Positions 8,275 through 16,032 of a stretch of DNA of 64,000 bases are shown piece by piece. The notes beneath the pieces are model-generated. The model worked only from the letters and a program-made list of their open reading frames with translations. It did not search any database and was not told the origin of the DNA. Each line of letters begins with the position of its first letter. Position 1 is the first letter of the stretch. Location: NCBI RefSeq assembly GCF_001665625.1, contig NZ_LZSY01000087.1, positions 1 to 64,000 of the forward strand, given 5' to 3'. Origin of the DNA: Mycolicibacterium peregrinum (lineage in GTDB: Bacteria; Actinomycetota; Actinomycetes; Mycobacteriales; Mycobacteriaceae). A program made the translations under genes and the position numbers.

Positions 8275-9822
8275 CTACCTCTTGATCAGTTGTGCGAGTT
8301 CTTCGACGACCAGTGCGCGCAGTTCGGCCCGCAGCGTGTCCAGCCCGGGGTCCGAGGACCGGTTGGCAGCCGGGTACGAACGGCGCGGCGTGACGGGTAC
8401 GCCGTCGCGGTCGTTGGAGGCGCGGGGATATTCGGGCACCGGACCGGCGGGGGAGTGCCACGGGTTGATGCCCGCGAAATTGCCCATCGGCACCCCGGCG
8501 TCGCTGTTGTAGGCGACACGGGCCCAGTTGACCAGGTTCTGCGGCTGCAGGTTCTCTCCGATCGAACTGCGACCGACAAACCCGGTGCCGATGGTCATCG
8601 ACGGTGCCAGGTTGGTGTCCAGCCCGGAGCTTCCGGTGGAGTTTCCGACGTTGACCGATACCCGTAGCACGGGAACCTGCGCGGCGAAATCGGTGATGAC
8701 CGAGGGGTTCTCGCTGTGGATGGCGGCCGAATGCCCGGCCCCGCCGATCCGCACCACGGCCCGGGCCGCGCGAATCCCTCGCGCGGCGTCGGCAGCGGTG
8801 GTCATGCCGAGCACCGGGGACAGCTTCTCGTGGGCCAGCATCTCCTCGGTGATCACGTCGTCGAACGGCGCGATCAGCACGCGGGTCTTCGGGGTCACCC
8901 GCAGGCCGGCCTGCCCGGCGATCCACGCAGCGTCCCGTCCGACCACATCGGTGTTGAGGTGGCCGTCGGCGAACATGTAGGCCCGCAGCCGCCGGGCGCC
9001 GTCCTCGTCGAGGATGTGCGCCCCGGCCCGGGTCAGCGCCGAGCGCAGCTTGTCGGCGACGGCCTCTTCGACGATCAGCACCGACTCGTTGGTGCACAGC
9101 ACCGAATTGTCGAATGCCTTGCTGTCCACGATCCGCTTGGCGGCGGCGTTGATGTCCGCACTGGCGTCGACGAACACGGGGACGTTGCCCGGGCCGACCC
9201 CGAGCGCCGGGTTGCCCGACGAGTACGCGGCTCGGACCACGCCGGTGCCGCCCGTGGCGACGATGACGTCGGTGCGTTCGTCGGCCATGAGCGCCTGGAC
9301 CAGGGGAATCGACGGCTCATCGACGACTTGCACGATGCCGTCGGGCGCACCGGCCGCGACGGCGGCCTCGGCGAGCACGCGGGCGGCCTCGACCGAGCAC
9401 TGCTTGGCCCGGGGATGGGGCGCGACGACGACGGCGTTGCGCGTCATCAGTGCCAGGATCACCTTGAAATACACGGTGGCAACGGGATTGGTGGTGGGCG
9501 TCAGTGCCAGCACCACCCCCGCGGGGCGAGGCAGTTCGACGATCTTGCGAGCCTCGTCGATCCGGGGTGACACATAGTCTTCTCCGCGGTAGTAATCGAC
9601 GATGCCGCGCGAGCAGGCCCGGTTCTTGGTGACCTTGTCAGCCACCACACCCATGCCGGTCTCGGCGACCGCCTCGGCGGCAAAGCGCTCGGCCTCGGCG
9701 TAGCCGGCCTCGGCCACCGCGTTGACGATGTTGTTCACCGCGGCTGCGTCGTAGTCGGCGTAGGCCGCGGCGGCCCATCTGGCCCGTTCGAGCATGTGGC
9801 CCGCCTGTGCAGTACTGGTCAT
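8275..9822 (-). CDS. CoA-acylating aldehyde dehydrogenase with C-terminal encapsulation tail (PduP-like)
   Basis: A 515-residue CoA-dependent aldehyde dehydrogenase. The catalytic Cys lies in SVLCTNES (about 244); ATGGTGVV and GVGPGNVPV are the nucleotide-binding stretches typical of the PduP/EutE group. In the RMM pathway it converts the released aldehyde (expected propionaldehyde) to acyl-CoA and recycles cofactors inside the shell. A linker of about 60 residues after the enzyme domain leads to a C-terminal amphipathic helix (LDTLRAELRALVVEELAQL), a likely encapsulation peptide. The ATG overlaps the aminotransferase stop (ATGA). Confidence 0.9.
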   Translation of the reverse strand: MTSTAQAGHMLERARWAAAAYADYDAAAVNNIVNAVAEAGYAEAERFAAEAVAETGMGVVADKVTKNRACSRGIVDYYRGEDYVSPRIDEARKIVELPRPAGVVLALTPTTNPVATVYFKVILALMTRNAVVVAPHPRAKQCSVEAARVLAEAAVAAGAPDGIVQVVDEPSIPLVQALMADERTDVIVATGGTGVVRAAYSSGNPALGVGPGNVPVFVDASADINAAAKRIVDSKAFDNSVLCTNESVLIVEEAVADKLRSALTRAGAHILDEDGARRLRAYMFADGHLNTDVVGRDAAWIAGQAGLRVTPKTRVLIAPFDDVITEEMLAHEKLSPVLGMTTAADAARGIRAARAVVRIGGAGHSAAIHSENPSVITDFAAQVPVLRVSVNVGNSTGSSGLDTNLAPSMTIGTGFVGRSSIGENLQPQNLVNWARVAYNSDAGVPMGNFAGINPWHSPAGPVPEYPRASNDRDGVPVTPRRSYPAANRSSDPGLDTLRAELRALVVEELAQLIKR

Positions 9823-11099
9823 GATGCCTTCCGTCCGATGGCGGCGGTCTTGGCCCGGCTCACCGCTACTTCGAGGCGGTCCAGGACGTCTTCGCACAAC
9901 TCGCGCGAGAGCAGAAGACCCGGTTTGAACTGCAGCACACGGGGATCCAGTGTCGAGAAGATCGCCCAGACCCCGTTCTGGTAGAGCTCGCGCATCACGA
10001 ACTTCGCGCCCTCGGGATGGTCGAATTCCAGACCGATGACCACACCGTTCTGCCGGATTCCGACGAACCAGTCCGGGTGGTCGGCCTGGATGCGGCGCAG
10101 GCCCTGGTCGAAGATGTCGGAGATGTAATGGACCATCGAGCGCACCTCGGGGCGGGTACAGATCTCCAGGGTCTTGATCGCCGCGACACAACCGAGTTCG
10201 GCGCCGCCGAAGGTGGAGATGTGTCCGAAGCCGTCCTCATCGAGCCACTGCGCTGCCCGATCGCCGAGCAGGGCCGCGGTGATCGGGTACATGCCGCCGG
10301 ACAGGCCCTTGCCGGTGACCAGGATGTCGGGTTCGATGCCGTGTTTGGTGATGGCCCACAGTTCACCGGTGCGCATCAGACCGGTCTGCACCTCGTCGGC
10401 GATGTAGAGCGTGCTGTGCTTCTCGGTCGCGGCCTTTACCGCTTCCAGGTATCCCGGTGCGGGAAGGGGGAATCCGTAGGTGGCCGGGATGGTCTCCATG
10501 ATCACCGCGGCGACATCACCGGGAGCCAGCACCTTCTCCATCGCGGCGATGTCGTTGAACGGCACCTGCAGGAACTCATCGGGTTGGTCGGCCAGGAAGA
10601 ACTTGGCGAACCTGTCGTCGCCGGTGGCCACCGCCAGGCCGGTGTGGCCGTGATAGGCCTTGACGATCGAGACGATCTTGCGGCGCTTGGTCGCGTGCCG
10701 GGCGCTCTTGAGCGCGATGTCGATGGCCTCGCCGCCACCTGACCCGAACGCGACCTTCTTGATCGACGCCGGGGCCGTCTCGACCAGGCGCTGCGCCAGG
10801 GCGGTACGGGCCACCGAGGGAAAGTGGTGGTTACCGACGTCGAAGTGCTGCATGCCTTCGGTAATCGCCTGCATCACTTCGGGATTGCGGTGACCGAGGT
10901 TGTAGGTGCCGCCGTTGAGGTGCATGTCGATGAGACGACGCTGCTCCATATCCCATAGGAAGTAGCCTTCCCTGCGGTCGATCACCAGATCGACACCCGT
11001 ATCGGTCCAGAACTGCGTCTTGTCTGGATTCCAGAACGTCTTCGCCCTATCCAGCACTTCGGCTTTGGATTCGAACGTGAACGTGCCGTAGTCGTACAT
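9819..11099 (-). CDS. class III aminotransferase-fold enzyme; probable aminopropanol-phosphate phospho-lyase
   Basis: A 426-residue fold-type I PLP enzyme. The PLP lysine is in ILVTGKGLSGG (about 263); GSGGGEAID and YHGHTG are the phosphate-binding and aromatic segments. Class III aminotransferases in this setting act as phospho-lyases, releasing phosphate and ammonia to give an aldehyde; that role is inferred from the locus. The start at 11099 has AAGGGAG 5 nt upstream. It is the first gene of the ten-gene operon. Confidence 0.85.
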   Translation of the reverse strand: MYDYGTFTFESKAEVLDRAKTFWNPDKTQFWTDTGVDLVIDRREGYFLWDMEQRRLIDMHLNGGTYNLGHRNPEVMQAITEGMQHFDVGNHHFPSVARTALAQRLVETAPASIKKVAFGSGGGEAIDIALKSARHATKRRKIVSIVKAYHGHTGLAVATGDDRFAKFFLADQPDEFLQVPFNDIAAMEKVLAPGDVAAVIMETIPATYGFPLPAPGYLEAVKAATEKHSTLYIADEVQTGLMRTGELWAITKHGIEPDILVTGKGLSGGMYPITAALLGDRAAQWLDEDGFGHISTFGGAELGCVAAIKTLEICTRPEVRSMVHYISDIFDQGLRRIQADHPDWFVGIRQNGVVIGLEFDHPEGAKFVMRELYQNGVWAIFSTLDPRVLQFKPGLLLSRELCEDVLDRLEVAVSRAKTAAIGRKAS

Positions 11100-11141
11100 G
11101 CGGCTCCCTTGAGTAGCTACCCGGTAGCTGTGATGGCCCTC

Positions 11142-11178
11142 ACCGTAAACGGTCGCAACCATTTGTGTCAATGGTTGC
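11142..11178 (-). promoter_or_regulatory. predicted promoter of the microcompartment operon with overlapping dyad
   Basis: On the minus strand a perfect -35 TTGACA (11166-11171) and -10 TACGGT (11142-11147) are 18 bp apart, placing the start of transcription about 35 nt before the aminotransferase ATG. A perfect 9-bp dyad GCAACCATT-N6-AATGGTTGC (11155-11178) covers the -35, so a bound regulator would block polymerase. This dyad differs from the TTGG-N5-CCAA type nearby. Confidence 0.65.
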
Positions 11179-11187
11179 AAGTAGCGC

Positions 11188-11230
11188 TTGCGAACCGCTT
11201 TTGGTCGTGCCAATATGCCTTAGGTTCGCA
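11188..11230 (+). promoter_or_regulatory. predicted permease promoter with TTGG-N5-CCAA operator
   Basis: On the plus strand -35 TTGCGA (11188-11193) and -10 CAATAT (11211-11216) are 17 bp apart. The dyad TTGG-TCGTG-CCAA (11201-11213) covers the spacer and -10 and matches the box at the gntR promoter. A wider dyad TGCGAACC (11189-11196) / GGTTCGCA (11223-11230) encloses it, and GCAAG-N5-CTTGC (11177-11191) adjoins. Confidence 0.55.
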
Positions 11231-11284
11231 CTGTGGCCCAGGCCACATCGAGCATCCACTGTTACCTGGAAGGTATTCCGCTAG

Positions 11285-12820
11285 ATGACCGAACAAGTTG
11301 TCGCAAAGAGCGAATCTGCAGCTCACGATGTACAGCGACTAAAGCGCAACGCCGTCGGGACGGTCGGCGTGATCTTCATGGCGGTGGCGACGGCTGCACC
11401 GATCACCGCAATGGTCGGCAATGTCCCGATCGCAGTTGGCTTCGGAAATGGTTCACACGCTCCAGCCGGCTACATCGTGGCGACGGTCGTCCTCGGCCTC
11501 TTCGCCGTCGGCTACGCGACCATGGCCAAGCACATCACCACCACCGGCGCGTTCTACGGCTACATCTCCCACGGCCTCGGCCGTATCGTCGGGATGGCCA
11601 GCGGCGGGCTGATCACCATGGCCTACGTGGTTTTCGAGGCCTCGCTCATCGGGATCTTCTCGTTCTTCTTCCAGAACTTCATGCAATCCCAGCTCGGTGT
11701 CCATATCCACTGGATCATCCCGGCATTGCTGATGCTGGTGATCAACGCGGCCCTGACCTACTTCGATGTCAACCTGACCGCCAAGGTGCTCGGCGTGTTC
11801 CTGGTGACCGAGATCGTGATGTTGGCGCTCGGCGCGGTGGCGGTGCTGTTCAAAGGCGGCGGGCCGCAGGGATTCGCGATCGCCGAGACCATCAACCCGA
11901 TTGGCGCCTTCTCTCCGGCAGCTGGAATCGCCGGTGCGAGTGCCGGATTGGGCCTGTTCTTCGCATTCTGGTCATGGGTCGGGTTCGAGTCGACCGCCAT
12001 GTACGGCGAGGAGTCGCGTAACCCCAAGAAGATCATCCCCCGCGCCACGATGCTGAGCGTCGTCGGTGTCGGTGTGTTCTACGTGTTCGTGTCCTGGATG
12101 GCGATCGCCGGTACCGGTCCGCAGCACGCGGTGGAACTCGCGCAGGACTCCGCCACGTCCTCGGAGATCTTCTTCGCCCCGGTGCGGGATGCCTACGGCG
12201 AATGGGCGATCACGGTGTTCAACGTGCTGCTGGTCACCGGATCGTTCGCCTGCGGGATGGCATTCCACAACTGTGCCTCGCGCTACCTCTACGCGCTCGG
12301 TCGCGAAGGTCTGTCCAAGGGACTGCAGAAGACCATCGGCTCAACACATCCCACACACGGTTCGCCCTACATCGCCTCGTTCGTGCAGAGCGGTATCGCA
12401 CTGGTGATCATCCTGGCCTTCCTGTTCGCCGGAATGGATCCCTACGTGCACATGTACACGCTGCTCGCGATCCTCGGGACGATGGCGATCCTGATCGTGC
12501 AGTCGCTGTGTGCCTTCTCGGTGATCAGCTACTTCCACATCCGGAAGAACCACCCGGTGTCCAAGCACTGGTTCAAGACGCTCATCGCCCCCGGCCTCGG
12601 CGGGATCGGCATGCTCTATGTCGTGTACCTGCTGTGGGAACACAAGGACGCCGCCGCGGGCACCGCATCCGGCACCCTGCTGTTCAAACTGACGCCGTGG
12701 ATCGTGGTGGGCATCTTCGTCCTCGGCGCTGGAATGGCCACCTACTTCAAGCTGCGCGATCCGCGCCGCTACGAGTTGATCGGCCGGATCGTGTTCGAGG
12801 ACAACGTTGTTCGAGATTGA
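11285..12820 (+). CDS. APC-family amino acid/amine permease of the RMM locus
   Basis: A 511-residue integral membrane transporter of the amino acid-polyamine-organocation family, with about 12 hydrophobic segments. The first helix carries the typical VATAAPITAMVGN; FWSWVGFESTAMYGEES is the conserved APC segment following helix 6. GGAAGG precedes the ATG at normal distance. It is divergent from the microcompartment operon and shares its control region, so it probably imports the amine substrate (aminoacetone or aminopropanol; inference from context). Confidence 0.85.
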   Translation: MTEQVVAKSESAAHDVQRLKRNAVGTVGVIFMAVATAAPITAMVGNVPIAVGFGNGSHAPAGYIVATVVLGLFAVGYATMAKHITTTGAFYGYISHGLGRIVGMASGGLITMAYVVFEASLIGIFSFFFQNFMQSQLGVHIHWIIPALLMLVINAALTYFDVNLTAKVLGVFLVTEIVMLALGAVAVLFKGGGPQGFAIAETINPIGAFSPAAGIAGASAGLGLFFAFWSWVGFESTAMYGEESRNPKKIIPRATMLSVVGVGVFYVFVSWMAIAGTGPQHAVELAQDSATSSEIFFAPVRDAYGEWAITVFNVLLVTGSFACGMAFHNCASRYLYALGREGLSKGLQKTIGSTHPTHGSPYIASFVQSGIALVIILAFLFAGMDPYVHMYTLLAILGTMAILIVQSLCAFSVISYFHIRKNHPVSKHWFKTLIAPGLGGIGMLYVVYLLWEHKDAAAGTASGTLLFKLTPWIVVGIFVLGAGMATYFKLRDPRRYELIGRIVFEDNVVRD

Positions 12821-12836
12821 CGCGTTCGACCGGTAG

Positions 12837-13082
12837 ATGGACTCCTTCGAGCGTCTCCTGCTGAAGTTCGTCCTCGCGTGGGCTCCCTACGGGGGTCCGC
12901 GCGAGGACGACGTCTGGCTCGAGTTCGGTATGACAACCGACCAGCTATGCCTGCGCTTCGCCCGGACCGTCCAGTGCCTGGTGCCCAGGGCCGGTTCCCT
13001 CTCGAGAGCCGACCGCTGTCTGCTGGAACGGGCCTGCGTGTACCTGCGTCACCGCCGCGAACTAGCCGAACGCCGCCCGTAG
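12837..13082 (+). CDS. small hypothetical protein, weakly DUF3263-like
   Basis: An 81-residue protein starting 16 bp after the permease stop. The order FERLLLKF, a Trp, a Gly, a charged stretch, then FGMTTDQL resembles the short actinobacterial DUF3263 proteins, but the match is weak. The C-terminus is basic. The last 21 bp overlap the convergent esterase gene. Codon pattern (G/C third positions) supports coding. Confidence 0.55.
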   Translation: MDSFERLLLKFVLAWAPYGGPREDDVWLEFGMTTDQLCLRFARTVQCLVPRAGSLSRADRCLLERACVYLRHRRELAERRP

Positions 13083-13952
13083 ATAGCCGGCTTGACTGGC
13101 CATGAAGGCTTGGGCCACGGGGGTTTTCGCCGCGATCTGATCGAACCCGTGGAAAGCTCCGTACACCTGCTCGACCTGGCAGTCCACCCCCGCCGCGCGC
13201 AGCCGCTCGGCGTAGGCCAGGTCCTCGTCGTGGAACAGGTCCAGCGTGCCCACCCCGATCCAGGTCGGCGGCAGCCCGGCCAGATCCTGGCGGCGGCCCG
13301 GTACGGCGACGGCCGGATCGGCGCCGCCGAGGTAGGCCGACCAGCCGAATCTGTTGCTGCCCTGGGTCCACAGCCGATGACCGGGGTTCTCCAGCTCCGG
13401 GCCCACCGAGCGGTCGTCCAGCATCGGATACACCAGGATCTGGGCCGCCAGCTGTACCTCCCCGCGATCGCGGGCCAGCAGGGCGAGCGCCGCGGCCAGG
13501 CCGCCTCCGGCGCTGGCACCGGCGACGGCGACCCGGGTGGGATCGACCGCGGGCAGCCCCGCCAGCCACTTCAGCGCGGCATAGCAGTCCTCCAACCCGG
13601 CCGGGTAGGGATTCTGCGGCGCCAGCCGATACTTGACGGCGGCCACGGTGGCACCGAGTTCCTTGGCGAACCGCCGGCACAGGGCGTCATCCTGTGCCGG
13701 GCTACCCAGCACGTAGCCGCCGCCGTGGATCCACAGCAGCGCCGGCGTCGGCTCGGTGACTCCCTTCGGGCGAAACAGCCGGACGCCTGCTCCCGAGCTC
13801 AGGGTCAACACCTCGACGTCCTTGGGTGTCTGCCGGTTCTGCAGGCGGGTCAGCCGCTGCAGCAACGGCAGCGAACGCCTGGTCACCAGCTGGCGCGGGA
13901 TGAACCGGGCGATGCGTTCGAGATCGGGGTGAAAGGCTGTGCTGACGGTCAC
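13062..13952 (-). CDS. alpha/beta hydrolase, HSL-type esterase
   Basis: A 296-residue esterase of the LipH/LipI type. The oxyanion motif is HGGGY (about 75-79), the nucleophile elbow GASAGGG (Ser near 148), the acid in VGTLDLFHDE and the His in GAFHGFD. Start is a GTG at 13952. No signal peptide is evident. It probably hydrolyses short or medium acyl esters; substrate unknown. The SnoaL-like gene lies 27 bp upstream on the same strand, so the two may be co-transcribed. Confidence 0.85.
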   Translation of the reverse strand: MTVSTAFHPDLERIARFIPRQLVTRRSLPLLQRLTRLQNRQTPKDVEVLTLSSGAGVRLFRPKGVTEPTPALLWIHGGGYVLGSPAQDDALCRRFAKELGATVAAVKYRLAPQNPYPAGLEDCYAALKWLAGLPAVDPTRVAVAGASAGGGLAAALALLARDRGEVQLAAQILVYPMLDDRSVGPELENPGHRLWTQGSNRFGWSAYLGGADPAVAVPGRRQDLAGLPPTWIGVGTLDLFHDEDLAYAERLRAAGVDCQVEQVYGAFHGFDQIAAKTPVAQAFMASQAGYLRAAFG

Positions 13953-13979
13953 ACCGTCAGTTCTACCGTGCCGGTCTGG

Positions 13980-14342
13980 TCAGCTGTTGTTGAAGGCTAT
14001 AAACAGTGCCGCGATCGCGTCGTCACGGACCACGATGTAGTTCGTCAGGATCAGTTCGTCAGGCAGGTTCGTCTTGTCGAACTCGCCGTCATAGCGGGCG
14101 CACACGACGATCACCCCTGGCCGTACGTCGGCGTCGGTGACCTCCATGGTGACGCGGTCACCGGTGATTTCCCGGGCGATCCAAGTGCGGATGGCCGCGG
14201 TATCGGCGAACTCGCGGTGGTTGTCGTTGACCACGGCGTCCGCCGTGAAGGTGGCCAGCACGGCATCGGTGTCGAAGGCGTTGACTGCGTCGACGTAGCG
14301 GCGCACGACTGCGGGGAGCTGATCTGAGATATCACGGGACAT
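13980..14342 (-). CDS. SnoaL-like/NTF2-fold protein
   Basis: A 120-residue protein of the nuclear-transport-factor-2 fold: an N-terminal helix with VRRYVDAVNAFDTDAVLATF, then FADTAAIRTWI, and a mixed beta sheet to the end. Such proteins can be polyketide cyclases, isomerases or ligand-binding proteins, and the sequence does not decide which. It is divergent from the MerR gene and shares its promoter region. Confidence 0.75.
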   Translation of the reverse strand: MSRDISDQLPAVVRRYVDAVNAFDTDAVLATFTADAVVNDNHREFADTAAIRTWIAREITGDRVTMEVTDADVRPGVIVVCARYDGEFDKTNLPDELILTNYIVVRDDAIAALFIAFNNS

Positions 14343-14393
14343 GACGTCAGGCTCGCGTCGTCGGCGGCGGGAGAGTCAACCCCGGCGCCGTGC

Positions 14394-14424
14394 TTGAGTC
14401 TCCCCCTGGGGGAGACGCCACACT
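14394..14424 (+). promoter_or_regulatory. MerR-type promoter with 19-bp spacer and palindrome; leaderless start
   Basis: A -35 TTGAGT (14394-14399) and -10-like CACACT (14419-14424) are separated by 19 bp, the overlong spacing used by MerR activators. The spacer is filled by a perfect palindrome GTCTCCCCC-T-GGGGGAGAC (14398-14416). Transcription would start at about 14431, the GTG itself, giving a leaderless mRNA. Confidence 0.6.
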
Positions 14425-14430
14425 GGGCAC

Positions 14431-15249
14431 GTGAACATCGCCCTGTCCATCGGCGACTTCTCGCGGATGACGCAATTGCCGGTCAAGACGCTGCGGCACT
14501 ACCACGAGGTAGGCCTGCTCGTACCCGACCGCATCGACTCTTCTTCGGGCTATCGCTACTACACCGTCGAGCAGGTGGCCACTGCGCAAGTGGTGCGCCG
14601 CCTGCGTCAGCTCGACATGCCGATCGCCGATTTACGCGCGGTGCTCGCTGTCGCACCGGCCGAGCGCAATGCGTTGATCAGTGATCATCTGCGACGGCTG
14701 GAGGATCGGCTTACCGCCACCCGCAGCGCCGTCGAGTCCTTGCGGGCCATCCTGGAGCCGCCGGATGAGACGTCGAGCATCGAGTACCGCAGTGTCCCGG
14801 CGGTTGCGGCCGCCGCGATCACGGCGACGGTGGATCGTGACGATCTGCCGGCCTGGTGGCAGGGCGCCGTCGGGGAACTTCGCGCCACGGTCCACGCCGA
14901 TCCCGGGCTGGTGGCGACCGGCGCACCCGGCGCGTTGTTCGGGTTCGACATCTTCAGTGGTGACCGCGGCGCCGCGACGGTCTTCATCCCGGTCGACGGC
15001 CGCGTTCGCCCGGTCGGCCGGGTCGAACGGCAGACCGTCCCGGCGGCCGAACTCGCGGTGGTGAACCACCGTGGTCCCCACGATGATGTGGACCTGGCAT
15101 ACAGCGCACTCGGCGAGTATGCGACACAGCGGGAGATCAGTGTCGAGGGTCCGCTGCGCGAGTACTACGAGCGATTCGTCTGGGACACAGATGATTCCGC
15201 GCAGTGGCGTACCACTCTGTGCTGGCCGGTCTTTCGGGCCGACGCATGA
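14431..15249 (+). CDS. MerR-family regulator with GyrI-like effector domain
   Basis: A 272-residue activator. The MerR helix-turn-helix is at residues 5-75 ([25 protein letters not shown], then RYY), followed by a coiled helix and a GyrI-like ligand-binding domain (about 120-270), the BmrR/TipA-like layout that senses hydrophobic or cationic compounds. It starts at GTG 14431 on a probably leaderless transcript. The stop overlaps the next gene (ATGA), so it is co-translated with the SDR. It likely controls its own operon. Confidence 0.85.
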   Translation: MNIALSIGDFSRMTQLPVKTLRHYHEVGLLVPDRIDSSSGYRYYTVEQVATAQVVRRLRQLDMPIADLRAVLAVAPAERNALISDHLRRLEDRLTATRSAVESLRAILEPPDETSSIEYRSVPAVAAAAITATVDRDDLPAWWQGAVGELRATVHADPGLVATGAPGALFGFDIFSGDRGAATVFIPVDGRVRPVGRVERQTVPAAELAVVNHRGPHDDVDLAYSALGEYATQREISVEGPLREYYERFVWDTDDSAQWRTTLCWPVFRADA

Positions 15250-16019
15250 ACGCCCTCGACGGGCGGCGCGCGGTGGTCACCGGCGGTACCAAGGGTGCCG
15301 GCGCGGCGATCGTCCACCGACTGCGGGCCGCCGGCGCTCACGTCACCGCGGTGGCTCGTCGCCCCGACCGTGACGGCGCCGCGGCGGCAGACGATTTCCT
15401 CGCCGCGGACCTCACCTCGGCGGCCGACATCGCCGACCTGGCGTCGCACATCCGTCAGAACGGCGGCGCGCACATCGTGGTCCACACGGCGGGCGGCTCC
15501 AGCGCACCACCCGGAGGGTTCGCATCGCTGAGCGATCGGAACTGGGCCGACGAGCTGAACCTGAACCTGCTGGCGGCGGTCCGGCTCGACCGGGCATTGC
15601 TGCCGACGATGATCGACGACGGCCGGGGTGCGGTGGTGCACGTCGGATCGATCCAGAGCCGGATGCCGCTCTACGACGGAACCCTGGGGTACGCCGCGGC
15701 CAAGGCGGCGCTGCGGGCCTACAGCAAGGGCCTGGCCAATGAACTGGCGGCCAAAGGTGTTCGGGTCAACACCGTTTCACCCGGGTTCATCCAGACCACG
15801 GCGGCCGAGGCGTTGATCGATCGCATTGCCACGGCCACCGACGGATCCCGAGAGGACGCCCTCGAATCGCTGATGTCCGCGCTCGGTGGCATCCCGCTCG
15901 GCAGGCCGGCCCAGCCTGCCGAAGTCGCAGAAGTGGTCGCGTTTCTGGTGTCGGATGCGGCCTCTTCCATCGTGGGTGCCGACATTGTCGTCGACGGCGG
16001 TACCGTCCCGACGGTGTAG
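15246..16019 (+). CDS. short-chain dehydrogenase/reductase
   Basis: A 257-residue classical [11 protein letters not shown] near the N-terminus binds the nucleotide; HTAGGSS stands at the NAG position, VGSIQS holds the catalytic Ser and YAAAKAA the Tyr/Lys pair. The C-terminus ends IVVDGGT, as usual. The ATG at 15246 overlaps the MerR stop by 4 bp, which fixes this start over one 42 bp upstream inside merR. Its substrate is presumably the MerR ligand or a relative of it; nothing in the sequence names it. Confidence 0.85.
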   Translation: MNALDGRRAVVTGGTKGAGAAIVHRLRAAGAHVTAVARRPDRDGAAAADDFLAADLTSAADIADLASHIRQNGGAHIVVHTAGGSSAPPGGFASLSDRNWADELNLNLLAAVRLDRALLPTMIDDGRGAVVHVGSIQSRMPLYDGTLGYAAAKAALRAYSKGLANELAAKGVRVNTVSPGFIQTTAAEALIDRIATATDGSREDALESLMSALGGIPLGRPAQPAEVAEVVAFLVSDAASSIVGADIVVDGGTVPTV

Positions 16020-16032
16020 AGGCGCCCGCGAG

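Noticed and set aside
7904..9097. Long Arg-rich open frame opposite/out of frame with the aldehyde dehydrogenase
   Set aside because: Composition typical of a GC-rich shadow frame; overlaps two well-supported genes.
8275..10191. Minus-strand frame extending about 120 codons upstream of the aldehyde dehydrogenase ATG
   Set aside because: The added part is Arg/Gly/Pro-rich and antisense to nothing conserved; it overlaps the aminotransferase coding region, and the ATGA junction at 9819-9822 fixes the true start.
11155..11178. GCAACCATT dyad as the GntR operator
   Set aside because: It does not occur at the gntR promoter, whereas the TTGGTCnnGCCAA dyad does; kept as a separate regulator site.
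13092..14327. 411-codon plus-strand frame opposite the esterase and SnoaL-like genes
   Set aside because: It spans two genes and the gap between them and has shadow composition.
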